Shown one piece after another: positions 11,291 to 24,211 of a stretch of 64,000 bases of DNA (within the stretch, counting starts at the first letter, position 1; each line of letters begins with the position of its first letter). The position numbers and the translations under genes are program-made. The notes below the pieces were generated by a model. It was not told the origin of the DNA. It worked only from the letters and a program-made list of their open reading frames with translations, and made no database searches. Source of the DNA: Welwitschia mirabilis. Lineage: Eukaryota > Gnetophyta > Gnetopsida > Welwitschiales. The stretch is from contig JBOZIK010000001.1 of NCBI GenBank assembly GCA_051453625.1, forward strand, positions 116,923,502 to 116,987,501, given 5' to 3'.

Positions 11291-12530
11291 TAGCTTCCAA
11301 TCTTTCAAAAATAGATTTTAAATCTAAAACTTTCAATTCAATAATTAAAATAACTTTGCAAGTCCATTCAACTTCCAAAACCATATTGATCCTCTTATGA
11401 ATTCTATTAAGGAGTTGAGGAAAATGCAAGAAAAGACAAATACTAACATAGTAAACCTTGTGAACATTTTACAATAAACTATGCTTACGAATCAAAAACC
11501 ATAAGAGTCTATTGCCACTCAACCTTTATTGAACTCTAAAAAAGTAAGAAAAGATTGTAAGGTAATGAAAAGAAGTGGAAATGATATAACTCCTCCTACA
11601 CATAAGGCTTCAACATCATAAAGTAATAAGAATGATGAGGAAGAGAACATAGAAATCTTAGAAAACCATACCTTTTCTTCTTCATCAAGTAACAAAAAGA
11701 AAAATCCTTTATAAAAGAAATTTGCTATCTCATGACTTGATAGGCTTAATGCAAACCCTATCTTTGATAATTATTTGAAAGCCTTAATGCAAAATATAAG
11801 CATCAACTTATCATTTTGGAAACTTTTATAAGAAAACCCAAGATATTCTAAGCTATGAAAAAACTTAATAAGAAAAAAATAAAAATGAGCCATCCCTACT
11901 AAAGTCTTTCTAGATCAACCTGTTAGCAATTTGATGTGCCATAAATATCCAAAGTTTAAAGATCTGGGGGCAACAACCATGAGTATTACTTTAGAAGGAA
12001 ATCATAGAATAAAGAAATCCTTGATAGATATTAGAATTAGTATCAACATTATTCCATTACACATTTATTAACATTATCTTGTAGTTAGCTGATACTTCTA
12101 TAAAGAAATCATTAGGTATGATAAAGGACTTAGTCATTTAGATAGAGAAAGCTTTCTATCCTATTGATGTAGTTTTTCTAGAAGTTAAGCACCATGGTTA
12201 ATATCCTTTACTTTTAGGTAGAGCTTTCTGTGTAACAACCTACTTTTATATAGATACAAGAACAGGATTGATGAAGTGTTATTTTGAGAATAAACAACTT
12301 TTAATAAAAGTATTTGATGCAGCCAAAAAAGATTTAGGTAATGATTTGAGTTTGGAAGAAGAAATTAGGCCAACTTTGCTTTTACAGCACTTTCCACTTA
12401 AGAAAAGATGGTCCATGCTTCATGAGACAACCTTATTTGATAATAATTTGGAAGTAGACTATCTATATGTTTTTAAAGATTAACTTGAATTTGACAACTG
12501 AGTTTTTTAATTTGGAGAGTAGTGAATCTA
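11291..12530 (+). pseudogene. Decayed gag-protease linker and aspartic protease of A1
   Basis: A Lys/Asn-rich linker (11291-11990) leads to a retropepsin-like domain. At 12027 the catalytic block reads DIRISINI, where DxGAS is expected; Gly and Ala are replaced by Arg and Ile, so the active site is lost. The later protease blocks are easier to read: ADTSIKKS, then VFLEVKHHG, then LLLGRAF near 12210-12230. An open stretch of 71 codons (12268-12483) follows, the spacer to reverse transcriptase. The domain order and the LGRxF block are typical of Athila/Tat-clade plant elements. Confidence 0.65.
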
Positions 12531-12939
12531 AGTCTGTTAACTATGCAAAAAATCGAGAATTTAGCAAACTTAAGATTTTTTTATTTTGAGGGTAGTCATC
12601 CACTATTGACATTTAGATGATAGTTTGAGATGACAGTTTATTCTTTTGAGAATTTTCCAAAAACCAAAAATCTAAGCTTAAACCTAAATCTAAAACTTTT
12701 AGACAGTGGACTAAAATACATTTTCTAAATAGTGACCTAACCAAACCATTGATTATCAACAAAAAACTTTTACCTCAATAAGAATTAAGTTTTATCTCTC
12801 TTTTAGAATATAAGGTAAATGCATTTGCTTGGTCTCATAATGATTTGATAACCATACCTACTTCCATTATGCAATATAAAATGTACCTCAAATAAAATGC
12901 TAAACTTGTGAGACAACCCTAACATAGACTCACTCTAGC

Positions 12940-13376
12940 CCATAAACAAATTATAAAAGATGAAACCATAAAACTTATGGATGATAGAATCATTTACTTC
13001 ATTGCTGATAGTGAGTGGGATAGCCCCTTGATGGTAGTTTCTTAAAAGGACGGGAAATGATGTATGTGCATATACTTTTGAAAATTAAATGAGGTAATAA
13101 AAAAAACTACTATTATTTGTCTTTTCTTGATCAGATTCTTAATAGGATTCAGGGTCATGCTTTTTACTGTTTTCTTGATAGTTATAGTCATTACAATTAG
13201 GTTTGCATTACTAAAGAGGACAACTCAAAACCATTTTCACTTCTCTTTTTGGTAATTTCACTTTTATATGCATGTCTTTCAGAATTTGTAATGCTCCTGA
13301 TACTTTTCAACATGCTATGATGGGTATCTTTTCTAATATACTTAAGGATTCCATTAAGATTTTTATGGATGATTTC
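12940..13376 (+). pseudogene. Decayed reverse transcriptase of A1, cut by a gap
   Basis: Readable blocks in the usual order are KDETIKLMDDRIIY (about 12957), a decayed VVSxKDGK, FLDQIL..IQGHAFY (about 13130-13165), HYN-stop-VCIT where YNQV is normal (CAG to TAG), MSFRICNAPDTFQHAMMGIF (13272-13331) and the polymerase active site FMDDF at 13362-13376. The sequence then runs into 100 Ns. Frame changes are needed at several points. The catalytic FMDDF is still intact, but the stops elsewhere silence the gene. Confidence 0.75.
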
Positions 13377-13476
13377 NNNNNNNNNNNNNNNNNNNNNNNN
13401 NNNNNNNNNNNNNNNNNNNNNNNNNNNNNNNNNNNNNNNNNNNNNNNNNNNNNNNNNNNNNNNNNNNNNNNNNNNN
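13377..13476. other. Assembly gap (100 N)
   Basis: Before it is the reverse transcriptase of A1. After it comes a protease, which should lie upstream, so a different copy (A2) starts here. Confidence 0.99.
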
Positions 13477-14250
13477 AAAAAATAGAAACTACATACATTA
13501 TCTTGGAGTTAGCCGATACACCTGTGAAGAAACCATAAGGTATGATCAAGGACTTGGTCATTCAGATATAGAACGCTTGCTACCTCATTGATGTAGTCGT
13601 TTTAGAAGTTGAGTACCATGGTGGATATCTTTTACTTCTAGGTAGAGCTTTCTATGCAATAGTCCACTATATCATAGATACAAGAACTAGATTGATGAAG
13701 TGTCATTTTAGAATAAACAATTTTTAATAATAGTATTTGATGCAGCCGAAAGATATTTAAGAGATAATTTGAGTTTAGAGGAAGAATTAAGCCAACTCTA
13801 TTTTTACAACATCGTTCACTTGAGGAAAGATGGTCCATGTTTTATGAATCAATCTTGTTTGATAATAAATTAGAAGTAGACTACTTGTATGTTCTTAATG
13901 ATCAAGTTAAGTTTGACCATCTAACAATTGAGTTTTTTGATCTAGGTAGTAAGATTGAGTCTATCAACTATGTAGAAGTCTAAGAATTTAGCAGATATAA
14001 GATTTCTTATTTTAAGGGTAGTCATCCACTACTGATGCTTAGATGATGGTCTAAGATGATAGTCAGTTTTTTTTGAGAATTTTCTAGAAACCAAAGTCTA
14101 AACTTAAACTTAAGCTTAAAACCTTTATATTGTGGACTGAAGTACATTTTTTTAAACAATAACCTAAATAAACCATTGATTATCAATTAAAACCTTTTTA
14201 CTCAATAAGAATCTAGTCTCATCTCTCTTTTAAAATCTAAGGTAAATGCA
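13477..14250 (+). pseudogene. Decayed protease of A copy A2
   Basis: The fragment opens just after the catalytic Asp region with the block ILELADTPVKKP, then VVVLEVEYHGGY and LLLGRAFYAI (about 13625-13660), the same blocks as in A1, A3 and A5. The spacer toward reverse transcriptase follows, with residues like LEVDYLYV. Several stops and shifts are present. It is a separate copy from A1, differing at many C/T and G/A positions. Confidence 0.65.
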
Positions 14251-14319
14251 TTTGATTGGTCCCATAATGATTTGATAGCCATATCCATTTCCATTATGTA
14301 ACATAAAGTCTACTTAAAA

Positions 14320-14983
14320 AAATACTAAACCTATGAGGTAATTCCAACATAGACTTAATTTAGCTCTTAATAAAATTGTGAAAGATGAAATTATAAAACT
14401 TATGGATGCTGAAATCATTTATTCCATTACTGATAGTAAGTGGATTAGCCCTTTAAGGGTAGTTCCTAAAAAAGATGGAAAATGGTGTATGTGCATAGAC
14501 TTTTTAAAATTAAATGAGGTAACCAAAAAGGACCAAAGTCCTTTACCTTTTCTTGATCAGATTCTTGATAGGATTCANNNNNNNNNNNNNNNNNNNNNNN
14601 NNNNNNNNNNNNNNNNNNNNNNNNNNNNNNNNNNNNNNNNNNNNNNNNNNNNNNNNNNNNNNNNNNNNNNNNNNNNNTTACCTTTTCTTGATCAGATTCT
14701 TGATAGGATTCAAGGTCATGCTTTTTACTATTTCCTTAATGATTATGATTGTTACAATTAGGTTTTCATTACTATTAAAGACCCAACCAAAATCACTTTT
14801 ACTTCTCCCTTTACTACTTTCTCTTTTAGATGCATGTCTTTCAGACTTTGTAATGCTCTTGATACTTTTTAGCATGTTATGATGGTTATCTTTTTTAATA
14901 TGCTTGAGAATCCAATTAAGATTATCATGGATGACTTCTCTATTTATGCTAAAACTTAAAAAAAAAATTAGATTATTTAGAGA
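14320..14983 (+). pseudogene. Decayed reverse transcriptase of A2
   Basis: This is the clearest N-terminal part of the polymerase in the window. An open stretch from 14378 reads KDEIIKLMDAEIIYSI, then VPKKDGKWCMCIDF (14462-14503) and LPFLDQILDRI. The 100-N gap at 14578 repeats its own flanks. The frame then goes on with QGHAFYYFLNDYD, a YN-stop-V (CAG to TAG), MSFRLCNALDTF-stop-H and the active site MDDFS at 14927-14941. It is broken by the gap at 14984. Two Gln codons have become TAG. Confidence 0.75.
14578..14677. other. Assembly gap (100 N) with duplicated flanks
   Basis: The 35 bases just before the gap (14543-14577) are identical to the 35 bases just after it (14678-14712). The gap is therefore probably an unmerged overlap, with no missing sequence. 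Confidence 0.97.
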
Positions 14984-15083
14984 NNNNNNNNNNNNNNNNN
15001 NNNNNNNNNNNNNNNNNNNNNNNNNNNNNNNNNNNNNNNNNNNNNNNNNNNNNNNNNNNNNNNNNNNNNNNNNNNNNNNNNNN
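14984..15083. other. Assembly gap (100 N)
   Basis: Before it is the reverse transcriptase of A2. After it comes the end of a gag, so a third copy (A3) starts here. Confidence 0.99.
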
Positions 15084-16020
15084 AATAAAATAAGAACAAA
15101 AAATGAACTAACTACTATCATTAAGTATTTCACCTATACCTTAAAGAAATACACCCAAATGGTTTTTTATGCTAAAGTGATAACCGAGAAGAGTGAAGTT
15201 ATGGTTTTGACCTATGATTTATGTGAAAATAGTTATCACGTTATAAAATATTATCCCTTGCTTCCTACCTAGAAAGCAAAAATCTATAAATAAGTTTGAT
15301 TTTAACCAAATACATTCAAACTACAACCAAAGTTACAATCAAACATAAGTCCAAAATTACAACAACTTTCAACATAGGATGAGTGAATAATCAAACTCTA
15401 GAAATTTTCAAATACATCATCCTAACTTCCAACCTTTTAGAAATAGAATTTAAAACTCAAACTTTTAATCCAATAATTTAAATAACTTGTCAAGCCCATA
15501 TAACTCCCAAAATCATAGATATATCCTTAGAAATTTCATTGAAGAGTTAAAAAAAAAATAAGAAAAAACAAACATCAACATAAAAAACCTTGTGGGCATT
15601 TTACAATAAACTATGCTTGTCAACCAAAGACCATAAGTGTCTCTTGCCACTCAACCTTTATCGAATCCTAACAAAGTAAGAAAAGATTTTAAGGAGGTAA
15701 TAAAAAGTAGAAATAATATAATGCCTTCTATTTATGAGGATTCAACATCACAAAGTAACAAGAATGATAAGTAAGAGGACATAGAAATCATAGAAAACCA
15801 TTCCTTCCCTTCTTCATTAAGTAACAAAAAGAAAAATCCTTCACAAAAGAAACCTTCTACCCTATGGCTTGATAGGCTTAACATAAACCTCATTTTTAAT
15901 AATCATTTAAAAGATTTAATGTAAAATATGAGCATAAACTTACCATTTTCGAAACTTTTGCAAGAAAACCCAAGATATTCTAAGCTATAAAAGGACTTAA
16001 TATGAAGAAAAAAAAATGAA
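15084..16020 (+). pseudogene. End of gag and linker of A copy A3
   Basis: The C-terminal part of gag shows the zinc knuckle CDLCENSYHVIKYY near 15220-15260, with the final Cys again changed to Tyr. A Lys/Asn-rich linker follows, homologous to A1 (11291-11990) and A5 (43010-43690). Many stops are present. Confidence 0.65.
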
Positions 16021-17090
16021 TAATCCCTAACAAAGTCTTCCTAGCTCAATCCATTAGCAATTTGATGTGCTAAAAATATCCAAAGTTTAAAGATATAAGG
16101 GCAAAAACCATGAGTATCACTTTAGAAGGAAACCATAGAATAAAGAAAGCCTTGATAGATATTAGAACTAGTGTCAACAGTATGCCCTTACACATTTATC
16201 AACATCTTAGTTTGAAAGAAAGAGTAGAACCTGCATGAATTATCTTGGACTTAGCAGATACTTATGTGAAGAAATCATTAGATGTGATCAATAAATTGGT
16301 CATTCAAATAGAATAAGCTTCCTATCCCATTGATGTAGTTATTTTAGAAGTTGAGCATCATGGTGAATATCTTTATTTCTAGGTAGAGCTTTCTATGCTA
16401 CAGGCCATAGTATCATAAATATAAGAATCGGACTGATAAAGTGCCATTTTTAAAATAAAAAATTTTTAATAAGAGTGTTTAATGTAGCTAAAAAAGATTT
16501 AAGTAATTATTTGAGTTTGGAGGAAGAAATTAGATCAACTTTATTTTTATAGAACTGTTCACTTGAGAAAATATTGTCCATCCTTTATGAACCAATTTTA
16601 TTTAATGATTAATTAGAAGTAGACTACCTATATGTTTTTAATGATCAACTTGAGTTTAACCATCTGACAACTAAGTTTTCTAATCTAGAGAATAGTAAGT
16701 TTTAGTTTGTTAACTATGTAGAATTTTGAGAATTTAGTGTGCCTAACATTTCTTATTTTAAGATTAGTCGTCTACTACTGATGTCCAAAAGACAGTCTAT
16801 TCTTTTGAGATTTTTTTAGAAATAAAAAAATCTGAGCTTAAACTTGTATCTAAAAACTTTAAATAGTGGACTAAAATACATTTTCCTAAATAATTACCTA
16901 AATAAATCATTGATAATCAATAAAAACCTATCCTTCAATAAGAATCCAGTCTCATCTCTCTTCTATAATTCAAAGTAAATGTGTTTGCTTGATCCCATAA
17001 TGATTTAATAACCATACCCGCTTCCATTGTGTAACATAAAATCTACCTCAAAGAAAATGCTAAACCTATGAAGTAAAACCAACATAGATT
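16021..17090 (+). pseudogene. Decayed protease of A3 and spacer
   Basis: The catalytic block reads DIRTSVNSMPLHIYQHL near 16155-16205, so Asp, Ser and the Asn of the usual D-x-G-A-S-V-N block remain, while Gly and Ala have become Arg and Thr through G-to-A changes. LKERVEPA, LDLADTYVKK and VVILEVEHHGEY follow. The LGRAF block is frameshifted near 16380. The spacer up to the polymerase is full of stops. Confidence 0.65.
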
Positions 17091-17955
17091 CAATCCAGCC
17101 CTTAAATAAATTGTAAAAAATGAAATCATAAGACTTATGAATGTTAAAATAATTTACTCCATTGCTAATAGTGAGTGGGTTTACCCCTTTATAGTAGTTT
17201 CTAAAAAGGCTAGAAAATAGTGTATGTGCATATAATTTCAAAAACTAAATGAAGTAACTAAAAAATATCATTATCCTTTGCCTTTTTTGATCCGATAGTT
17301 GATAAGATTCAGGTTTATGCTTTTTTACTATTTCCTTGATAGTTATAGTAGTTATAATCAGGTTTGCATTGCTAAAGAGGACCAAGCCAAAAATACTTTT
17401 ACTTCTTCTTTTGGTCATTTTTCTTTTAGGCACATGCATTTTAGATTTTGTAATGCTCTTGATACTTTTTAGCATGCTATGATGGGTATTTTTTCTAATA
17501 TACTTGAGGATTTCATTAAGAGTTTCATGGTGAATTCTTTATTTATGCTAAAAATTTTGAACAAATGTTAGATTATTTAGAGAAAGTTATAGATCATTGC
17601 ATTTCTAGTGGCCTTCACTTGAGTTAGAAAAAGAGTTTTTTTCCTTATAGAAAGTGGCATTGGTTTAGTTCACTATATCTCTTAGAAGGGGATTAGGATG
17701 GATGCTTCTAAAGTTGGTACTATTCAAAATCTTAGTTCCCCTATAAATATCAAATAGGTCTAATCTTTTCTTGATCATTATGGTTTTTACTATTGGTTTA
17801 TTTGTGATTATGCTTCTATTTGTAAATCCATTCACTTATTACTAGAAAAAGATGCCAAATTTGAATGGAATAAATCTTGTTAACTTTCTTTTAATAGAAT
17901 TAAACATAAATTATCTTATGCTCCTATAGTAACAAGACCTGATTAGGCACTTTCT
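17091..17955 (+). pseudogene. Decayed reverse transcriptase and RNase H start of A3
   Basis: The polymerase blocks are present in order. The SYNQV block near 17345-17365 still has its Gln as CAG, unlike the other copies, which makes this a useful ancestral reference. The active site at about 17527 has lost a base (ATGG-TGAATTC), so MDDFS is frameshifted. The connection and RNase H start follow (FLDHYGFYYWFICDYA near 17770, APIVTRPD near 17920). Homology to the other A copies ends at about 17955, where unrelated sequence begins. Confidence 0.7.
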
Positions 17956-19579
17956 TGCTTAACCTTGTTGAACTTTTTTAAGGATCATTTCTATTTTATC
18001 TCTTTGTTGATTTTATTACCACTACTTAAATGGATAGCCTTGGTTTCTTTAATTTGTTAATATTTCATAAACTAAAAGCCCTCATGGTTAGGCTTATGTA
18101 TAGCAAAAAGATTTCCCTTCTTATGTTAATTGAATGACATAAGGATATGTATAGTGGTTTACCATAATAGGTTCATATCTCATTCTAAATTTTATGATGT
18201 AGAAGAGGTTTATTGTTTGAAATGTTATTGTGTGATGTTGATATGATGCTAGAATTTCATGAGCCTATGAAGTCTATTTTCTAAGGAGTTATAAGTTAAT
18301 AGATTGTTTGAGTTCTTACATTAGCTAGTTAATCCTTGGTTAATATTATCTTACTTTAATAAGAAATTAGAGTGGATCCTCCATCTAGGATTATAATTAT
18401 TATGCTTACGATTGTTTGTTTATTGGTTTGTCATGATTATCTTACAACATTTACTTGGTCTTTTATTACACCTTAAGACATAGAAATAGATGGGCATTTT
18501 GAGTTTTTATGTGTGTCCACAAGATAACATGTTATAATGAAGTGATGTAATAATATATTTAAGGGTTTTTCTAAGATATTTAATCTTATGTAAAAGTTTT
18601 AATATCTTTTAGTTAACTTCAATATTATTTGGAATGTTAAATATGCTTGTAGACCTAATAGTTTTTGGTGATCATATTGGCTTATTAGACTTCTCTGAAT
18701 TCTTTGAAGTTTTTGCTATGCTTTTAAGAAAATTCCATGTTTCATTAATCTCTAAAGCTAGAAAATTATCTCTACATATTATTTTTATAAGTTTTCTATA
18801 GTTGGATGAAAGGCTTCATAAAAGAAACCTATGATTCTATTTGCTCAAATTCATGTTAAGAGAACTTAAGAAGTAGATCCTTGAATATTTCTAATGTATG
18901 GAAGAATTTTTAAATGTTTTTTATTGAAATTTCATTATCTCATGGCTAATGACATTAGTTTCATAACTAGAGAATAATTTCCTAATGAAATATTGATTAA
19001 GTTTTAGCAATGTTATGATGGAAATAAGTTTTATATTGTATAGCCAATATTTTACCTTTTTCTTAACAGGAAAAGGTAATAGTATTAATGTAAGTGTGTT
19101 GATTCCATTATGTCTTTAAGGAATTTTTGATATTTCAAATTTAATGTTTTAAGATAAAGGTAAGGATCTTTAACTTTAAAACATGGAAATGTGGAATTAG
19201 TTAAATGATTACTAGCTTAAAGTCAGTTCTATCTACATTGGAAGGTTGAATAATACATAAAAGCATATCTAGAAATTATGGATAAAGGTATTATTTTAAA
19301 TTACATCTAAGTTGGTTAAGATTAAAGTTTATTTTAGAGTTGTAAGATTGAAAAGCTAATGGATTATATAGGTTTTTGTAAGATCTCTCACATGAATGTC
19401 CTCTAGGTATAGGGTTACTTTCATGACCTACCTCATGATTCATTTCAAAGTTTATAGGGATTTAATGCAGTCTATCATTTAATGTTCATTGCCGTCTCAT
19501 GTGACATATGAAAATAGTTAATAAAAATCATTTTTATAAATGTACATAGATTATGTAAGGTATTAGAATATTCAAAGGT
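17956..19579. other. Unassigned sequence
   Basis: No domain, LTR or repeat shared with the rest of the window is visible. The sequence is AT-rich with stops in all frames. It begins where A3 is broken off, so it may be the insertion target or a deletion partner. Confidence 0.4.
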
Positions 19580-19679
19580 NNNNNNNNNNNNNNNNNNNNN
19601 NNNNNNNNNNNNNNNNNNNNNNNNNNNNNNNNNNNNNNNNNNNNNNNNNNNNNNNNNNNNNNNNNNNNNNNNNNNNNNN
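19580..19679. other. Assembly gap (100 N) with duplicated flanks
   Basis: The 32 bases before the gap recur exactly after it (AGATTATGTAAGGTATTAGA and what follows). This is an unmerged overlap rather than missing sequence. Confidence 0.97.
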
Positions 19680-22185
19680 AGATTATGTAAGGTATTAGAA
19701 TATTCAAAGGTCTAACTCAGAAAAGATGAATGAATCCTGTTATGGAAGCTTAGTGATGCTAGTAACACTAGATGGTGGTGCTAGTTGTTTAACATAAAAT
19801 GGATTTGGAAAAATCTTCTTGTGAAGGTTTTAGGATGATAAATATTTTAAACATATAAGTTATTATAAATGATTAATAATTAAGGCTATGTGTCAATAAC
19901 AAGAAAATGCAAAAAAGGACTACGATGCAATTCAATAAGATGATAATGTAGGAATGGAAATTGCATGTATTAAAGCACTTTATTAAGCTTTTACTAATGA
20001 AAATCTTCTTTAAATTTATCTTTAAGTACCTACTAAGGAAGTCACTTGAGATAGAGAAGGGAAAGAAGATAGAAATATGTTAAAAAAAGAGATGGAGAGA
20101 AGAAAGAAGAACAAATTTTGTGTTTTTATTGTCTTTTCTTTAAATCTATAAATGATCAATCCCTATAATAAGATTTAATATACTATTTCTAATAATGTTT
20201 GCAAAGAAAGAAAAAAACAAATGATAAAGGAAAAAAACAAAAAATAGAATAGGAAAAAAAGAAGAAATCACTAGATTAAGTTCCATTAATCAAGCACTAG
20301 GCATGATTAACACTAATACACTGATAAGGAGAAAAATAAAAAGAAGCCAATTGATGTACCACTTACATAATGGACCATTCACAGAAAAAAAGAGAAAATA
20401 AACTAGAGAAACTATAGAAAAGAACTAACCAAAATAAAATAAAAGAACTTTAACTAAAAATGTATATACTAATGTAAATTTTGTGCATGCTCCACTATAG
20501 CTATCATGTCACTATCCTCAATAACAATGTCAAAAATATGTTCATGGTGAGATTTGGCTACACTTTTATCTATTATTAATAAATTATAACATGAAAGACC
20601 ACTCTAGAAATAAAAATATTTCATGGCAAAAGCTAACTTTTAGTAGATGAACTAGGACTCATATCAGTAGTATATTTCATTATCATTCTTCTATGGAAAT
20701 AGATGTGATGAATTAGTAATAAAGCAAGGAAAATAAAAGATGAGTAATAGTATTTAAATTATATAAAAAAGCTTATAAATGGAACATAAATCTATGAATT
20801 AACATAGTAACTTTGAAGGTAGCAAGAGTACTTTAATTAAGCTCATTTAACTTCACTCTTTAAGTTCAATAACTCATATCAAGTCTAACATTTGAGCTCA
20901 AGCATGGTAGCATAATCTTATCCACTATATGAATGTTGGTAATGTCTCCAAGCCACTCTAGCTTTCATATAAAGAATATTATAAGCATAAAAAGTAGGGT
21001 TCATTCAAGATTTATCAATTAAATATTGAAGTTGTAAAAGTAAAGTAAAAATATAAGTCACATATGAAATATTAAAATACTTAATATGCCTTAATTAGAT
21101 CTAAGCATAACAAGTATGAAGCAATTACAATTTGATACTAAAGTAATGAACTAAAGAAATAACGTGAAACACTTTATTGTCAAATTAGTGAAAGTTATAA
21201 ATTAATAATAAGAACTTAATGATAATATAATAAATATCAAACGAGCTTAAGAGCTAGTCCATCCCTAATAAGAGATTTACAAAGAACGTATGACTAAAGC
21301 TCTAACAATCTCCTTGTTTTAATGATAATTAATAACCATTTAATTAAATTAAAATAGGTTATTTATAAGCCAAATTAGGATTACAAATTATGGTTTTTAG
21401 TGCCTAATGATATTTCCTTTAGCCGTGAAGCCAAATTAAAGGGTTTCTCCTAAAAAATATTTATTTTTTAGTAACTAATTTGGGATATTATATAGATGGA
21501 TTTCTTACAGTAAAAAGGGTTATAAATGTTAGTATTGATCTATTTTTCACATAGTAACTATAATTATGATTAAAGTTAATCAAGACACCTCCCTATTCTG
21601 CCATAATGCTCCAAATCCTAATAATGTATTACAAAATAATAGTGTTAAGGTAAATTCTTAGTACACTTCAATTTCTATAGTCTTAAGCATAGTAGATGCA
21701 TATAAATGTTGTAATGATTAATTAAGCATGATAACATAACCTAGATATCTTAATGTAAATGTAAATTTTTGCGCATTATCAACTAGTTTTGCACACAATG
21801 TGTTTAGACTATGGTAAATAATCTCTTTTATATTAATGGCTATCTTGGTGTTATGTTTAGCTAGGTGTGATTTGTGTCCTTCTTCTTCTTAGAATAATTT
21901 TAGACTACATATGATTTTTATTGCTATAATTATGATAAATTAATATTATACAATTTAAAAAAAAGGACTAAAACTAAGGATTTTATGATCATGCTTATTA
22001 TGCAATTGTGGTTTTCATTCTAGTAGTTATTAGAGCTCTTAATTTTACCTCCATATAATATTTACTATTTATATCCAGTTCCTATTGATACTTAAGTTCT
22101 AATATACAAACACAAATTTTTATTTAAGTGGAAGAGTTTTAATAAAGACAATATCAAGCTTTTCTAAATCCTACTATGTTCAAAA
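19680..22185. other. Unassigned AT-rich sequence
   Basis: It contains purine-rich stretches (20040-20110 and 20200-20290) and a TATA-like CTATAAATGATC near 20140, but no reading frame or domain I can name. It could be the 3' part of a minus-strand element whose gag lies at 22190. This is position-based inference only. Confidence 0.35.
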
Positions 22186-22189
22186 CTTT

Positions 22190-22420
22190 GCTAACTTTTA
22201 GGATTTCTTACAATGTTTATCTAGACTCTTCCTTCTTAGTCTTAGAAATTTAAATTGCATTCTTCTATCTTTGACAAAGTAGTCAAGGATAAAATCCTTC
22301 TTGAATTCATCCAACAACTTTATCCATCCAATCCAACCATTTTATATCATGCTAAAAGTTAACTCTATCAAGTTATAGCATTACATAAAAGAAACATCAT
22401 CATGTATCTACCATGTAAGT
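22190..22420 (-). pseudogene. Decayed gag fragment on the minus strand
   Basis: On the minus strand, about 45 codons read like the core of a Retrotrans_gag domain: LLDEFKKDFILDYFVKD, then FKFLRLRRKSLDKH and KLAKF, in the order of plant gypsy gag. Similar residues appear in the gag remnants at 25980-26340 (-) and 58780-59400 (+), so the three belong to related families. Upstream (toward 22420) the frame breaks. The tandem array at 23190-23945 and the LTR at 24212 lie upstream on this strand, as a leader and LTR would. Confidence 0.6.
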
Positions 22421-23189
22421 TGCTATTAGTACTTTTTAATCTAAAATGGTTCTCAATATATTGTAATCATTCTAGTACCTCTTCATAATATTTTAAAGCA
22501 TTAGAATACATGTGAATTTAAACTTTCTTTACATATTACTGCATATCATGATCTTCTATGATGATTTATTTTTTAAGCAAATTATGAATATGATACTATT
22601 ATACTCATCACTTAACTTTTTCTAGTACTTGTTTTTCAAAAAATTAAGATGTGCTATTTTTTAAACCTTTAATTTTTTGAGTTCTTACTTAGAGAGATTG
22701 CTAGACTTGTGACTAAAGCTCTTAGATTAATTATTTTCATGATTATTTTTATGTGCTTTAAGGATATAATTAAGCTTATAATTCATTACATTCTATGAAT
22801 CCTCAACACTTATAAAATTGGCTTTAGATCATTATTGAACATTTTCAATCTATTACTTTAGAGTATTAATGTAAGAATCCATATGATCCTTAATGCTTTG
22901 CTAATGTATGCCTTATTGAGAGGTCATTTGTATTTGTTATTAATACAAACTACCATTTACAAAATAAATAACTTAGATATTTAAATTAGTGTTTTTTTTG
23001 CTTTTCTCTAAAGAATTTTAAATTATTTAACTTCTTTCATATTTAATACATGGTTAATATTATAATATTTATATGTTATATATATTCATTTATAAACTAA
23101 CTTTAATAAAAATTCTTTAGTATTATTAATAGAATATTTATCTCATTACTATGTTTACTATTAGTGGATCTCACTTATATTATAAACTT
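22421..23189. other. Unassigned AT-rich sequence
   Basis: Nothing recognisable. By position it would be the gag start and leader of the minus-strand element whose gag lies at 22190. Confidence 0.3.
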
Positions 23190-23945
23190 GATGATATCAT
23201 TATAATGTCAATATTATAACATCCTTCAAAATTCTGATATATTATTTGGCTTTATGGACTATATATATTAGCTTTGCATTATTTCATAATTATCTAGAGT
23301 TATCATGCTAGTAGTGTGGGGCTTTCTTAAAATACTAATTATTTATTTGATCTTATAAAATGCTTATGTTAGTTTTCATTACTTTATAATAATCTAGGGC
23401 TATCATGTCAATATTGCAACATCCACTTAAAATTTTGGTTGACTATTTGGAGATATGGACTACTTATGTTAGTTTTGCATTACTCTCTAATCATCTAGAA
23501 CTACCATCTTAGTAGTTTGACATCCCCTTAAAATTTTTCTTGATTATTTAGCATCTTAGAATGCTTATGTTAGGTTTTAATTATTCTATAATCATCTAGA
23601 ACTGCCATGTTAGTAGTATGATGTCTCCTTATAATTCTAATTGCTTATTTTTCTTAGTAAACTACTGATGTCTGTACTATGATATTATATAATTATTAGG
23701 ATCTACCATATTAATAGTGGATATTCCATTATATTTTTTGTTAATCTTTTAATTTTGTAAATTATTGATATCAGCACTGTGACATTCTAGAATTAATAGC
23801 ACCTACATGTTAGCAATGTAACCTTCTCTTATCGTTCTAGTTTCTTCTTTGACTTCATAAACTATTAATGTTAGCACTATGATATTTTAGGATTAGTAGG
23901 ACTTTCCATATTAGTAGTATAATGTTCTCTTATCTTTTTGGTTGA
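23190..23945 (-). repeat. Tandem array, 100-bp period, about 7.5 units
   Basis: The block GGACTACTTATGTTAGTTTT-like recurs at 23256, 23357, 23457, 23558, 23659, 23759 and 23859, so the period is 100-101 bp. A second anchor, ATCTAGAACTACCATGTTAG-like, keeps the same spacing. Units are diverged, especially the last three. The array lies between an M-type LTR (24212) and a minus-strand gag (22190), the place where related elements carry 27-bp or 20-bp arrays. Confidence 0.85.
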
Positions 23946-24211
23946 TTCTTTAAATCAAACTAGGTTCATATGATTCACTTCAACATCATTGTCTTTTCCT
24001 AAATTACCTCAGTGATATTTTCAAAGTAAATTTAGCTTTACTTTAGTGTCATATCACTAGAACTTTCAATATCATATTAGCTAGTACTTAAGATTCTTCA
24101 TTTTCTTCTATAAATAAGGGTAGCTAAGTCTATCTTATCCCGCATAACTCACTTTTTACTTAAGTTATTATAGGTAAGTTCTGTTATTTTCCTCTTTAAC
24201 TTTTCTACATA

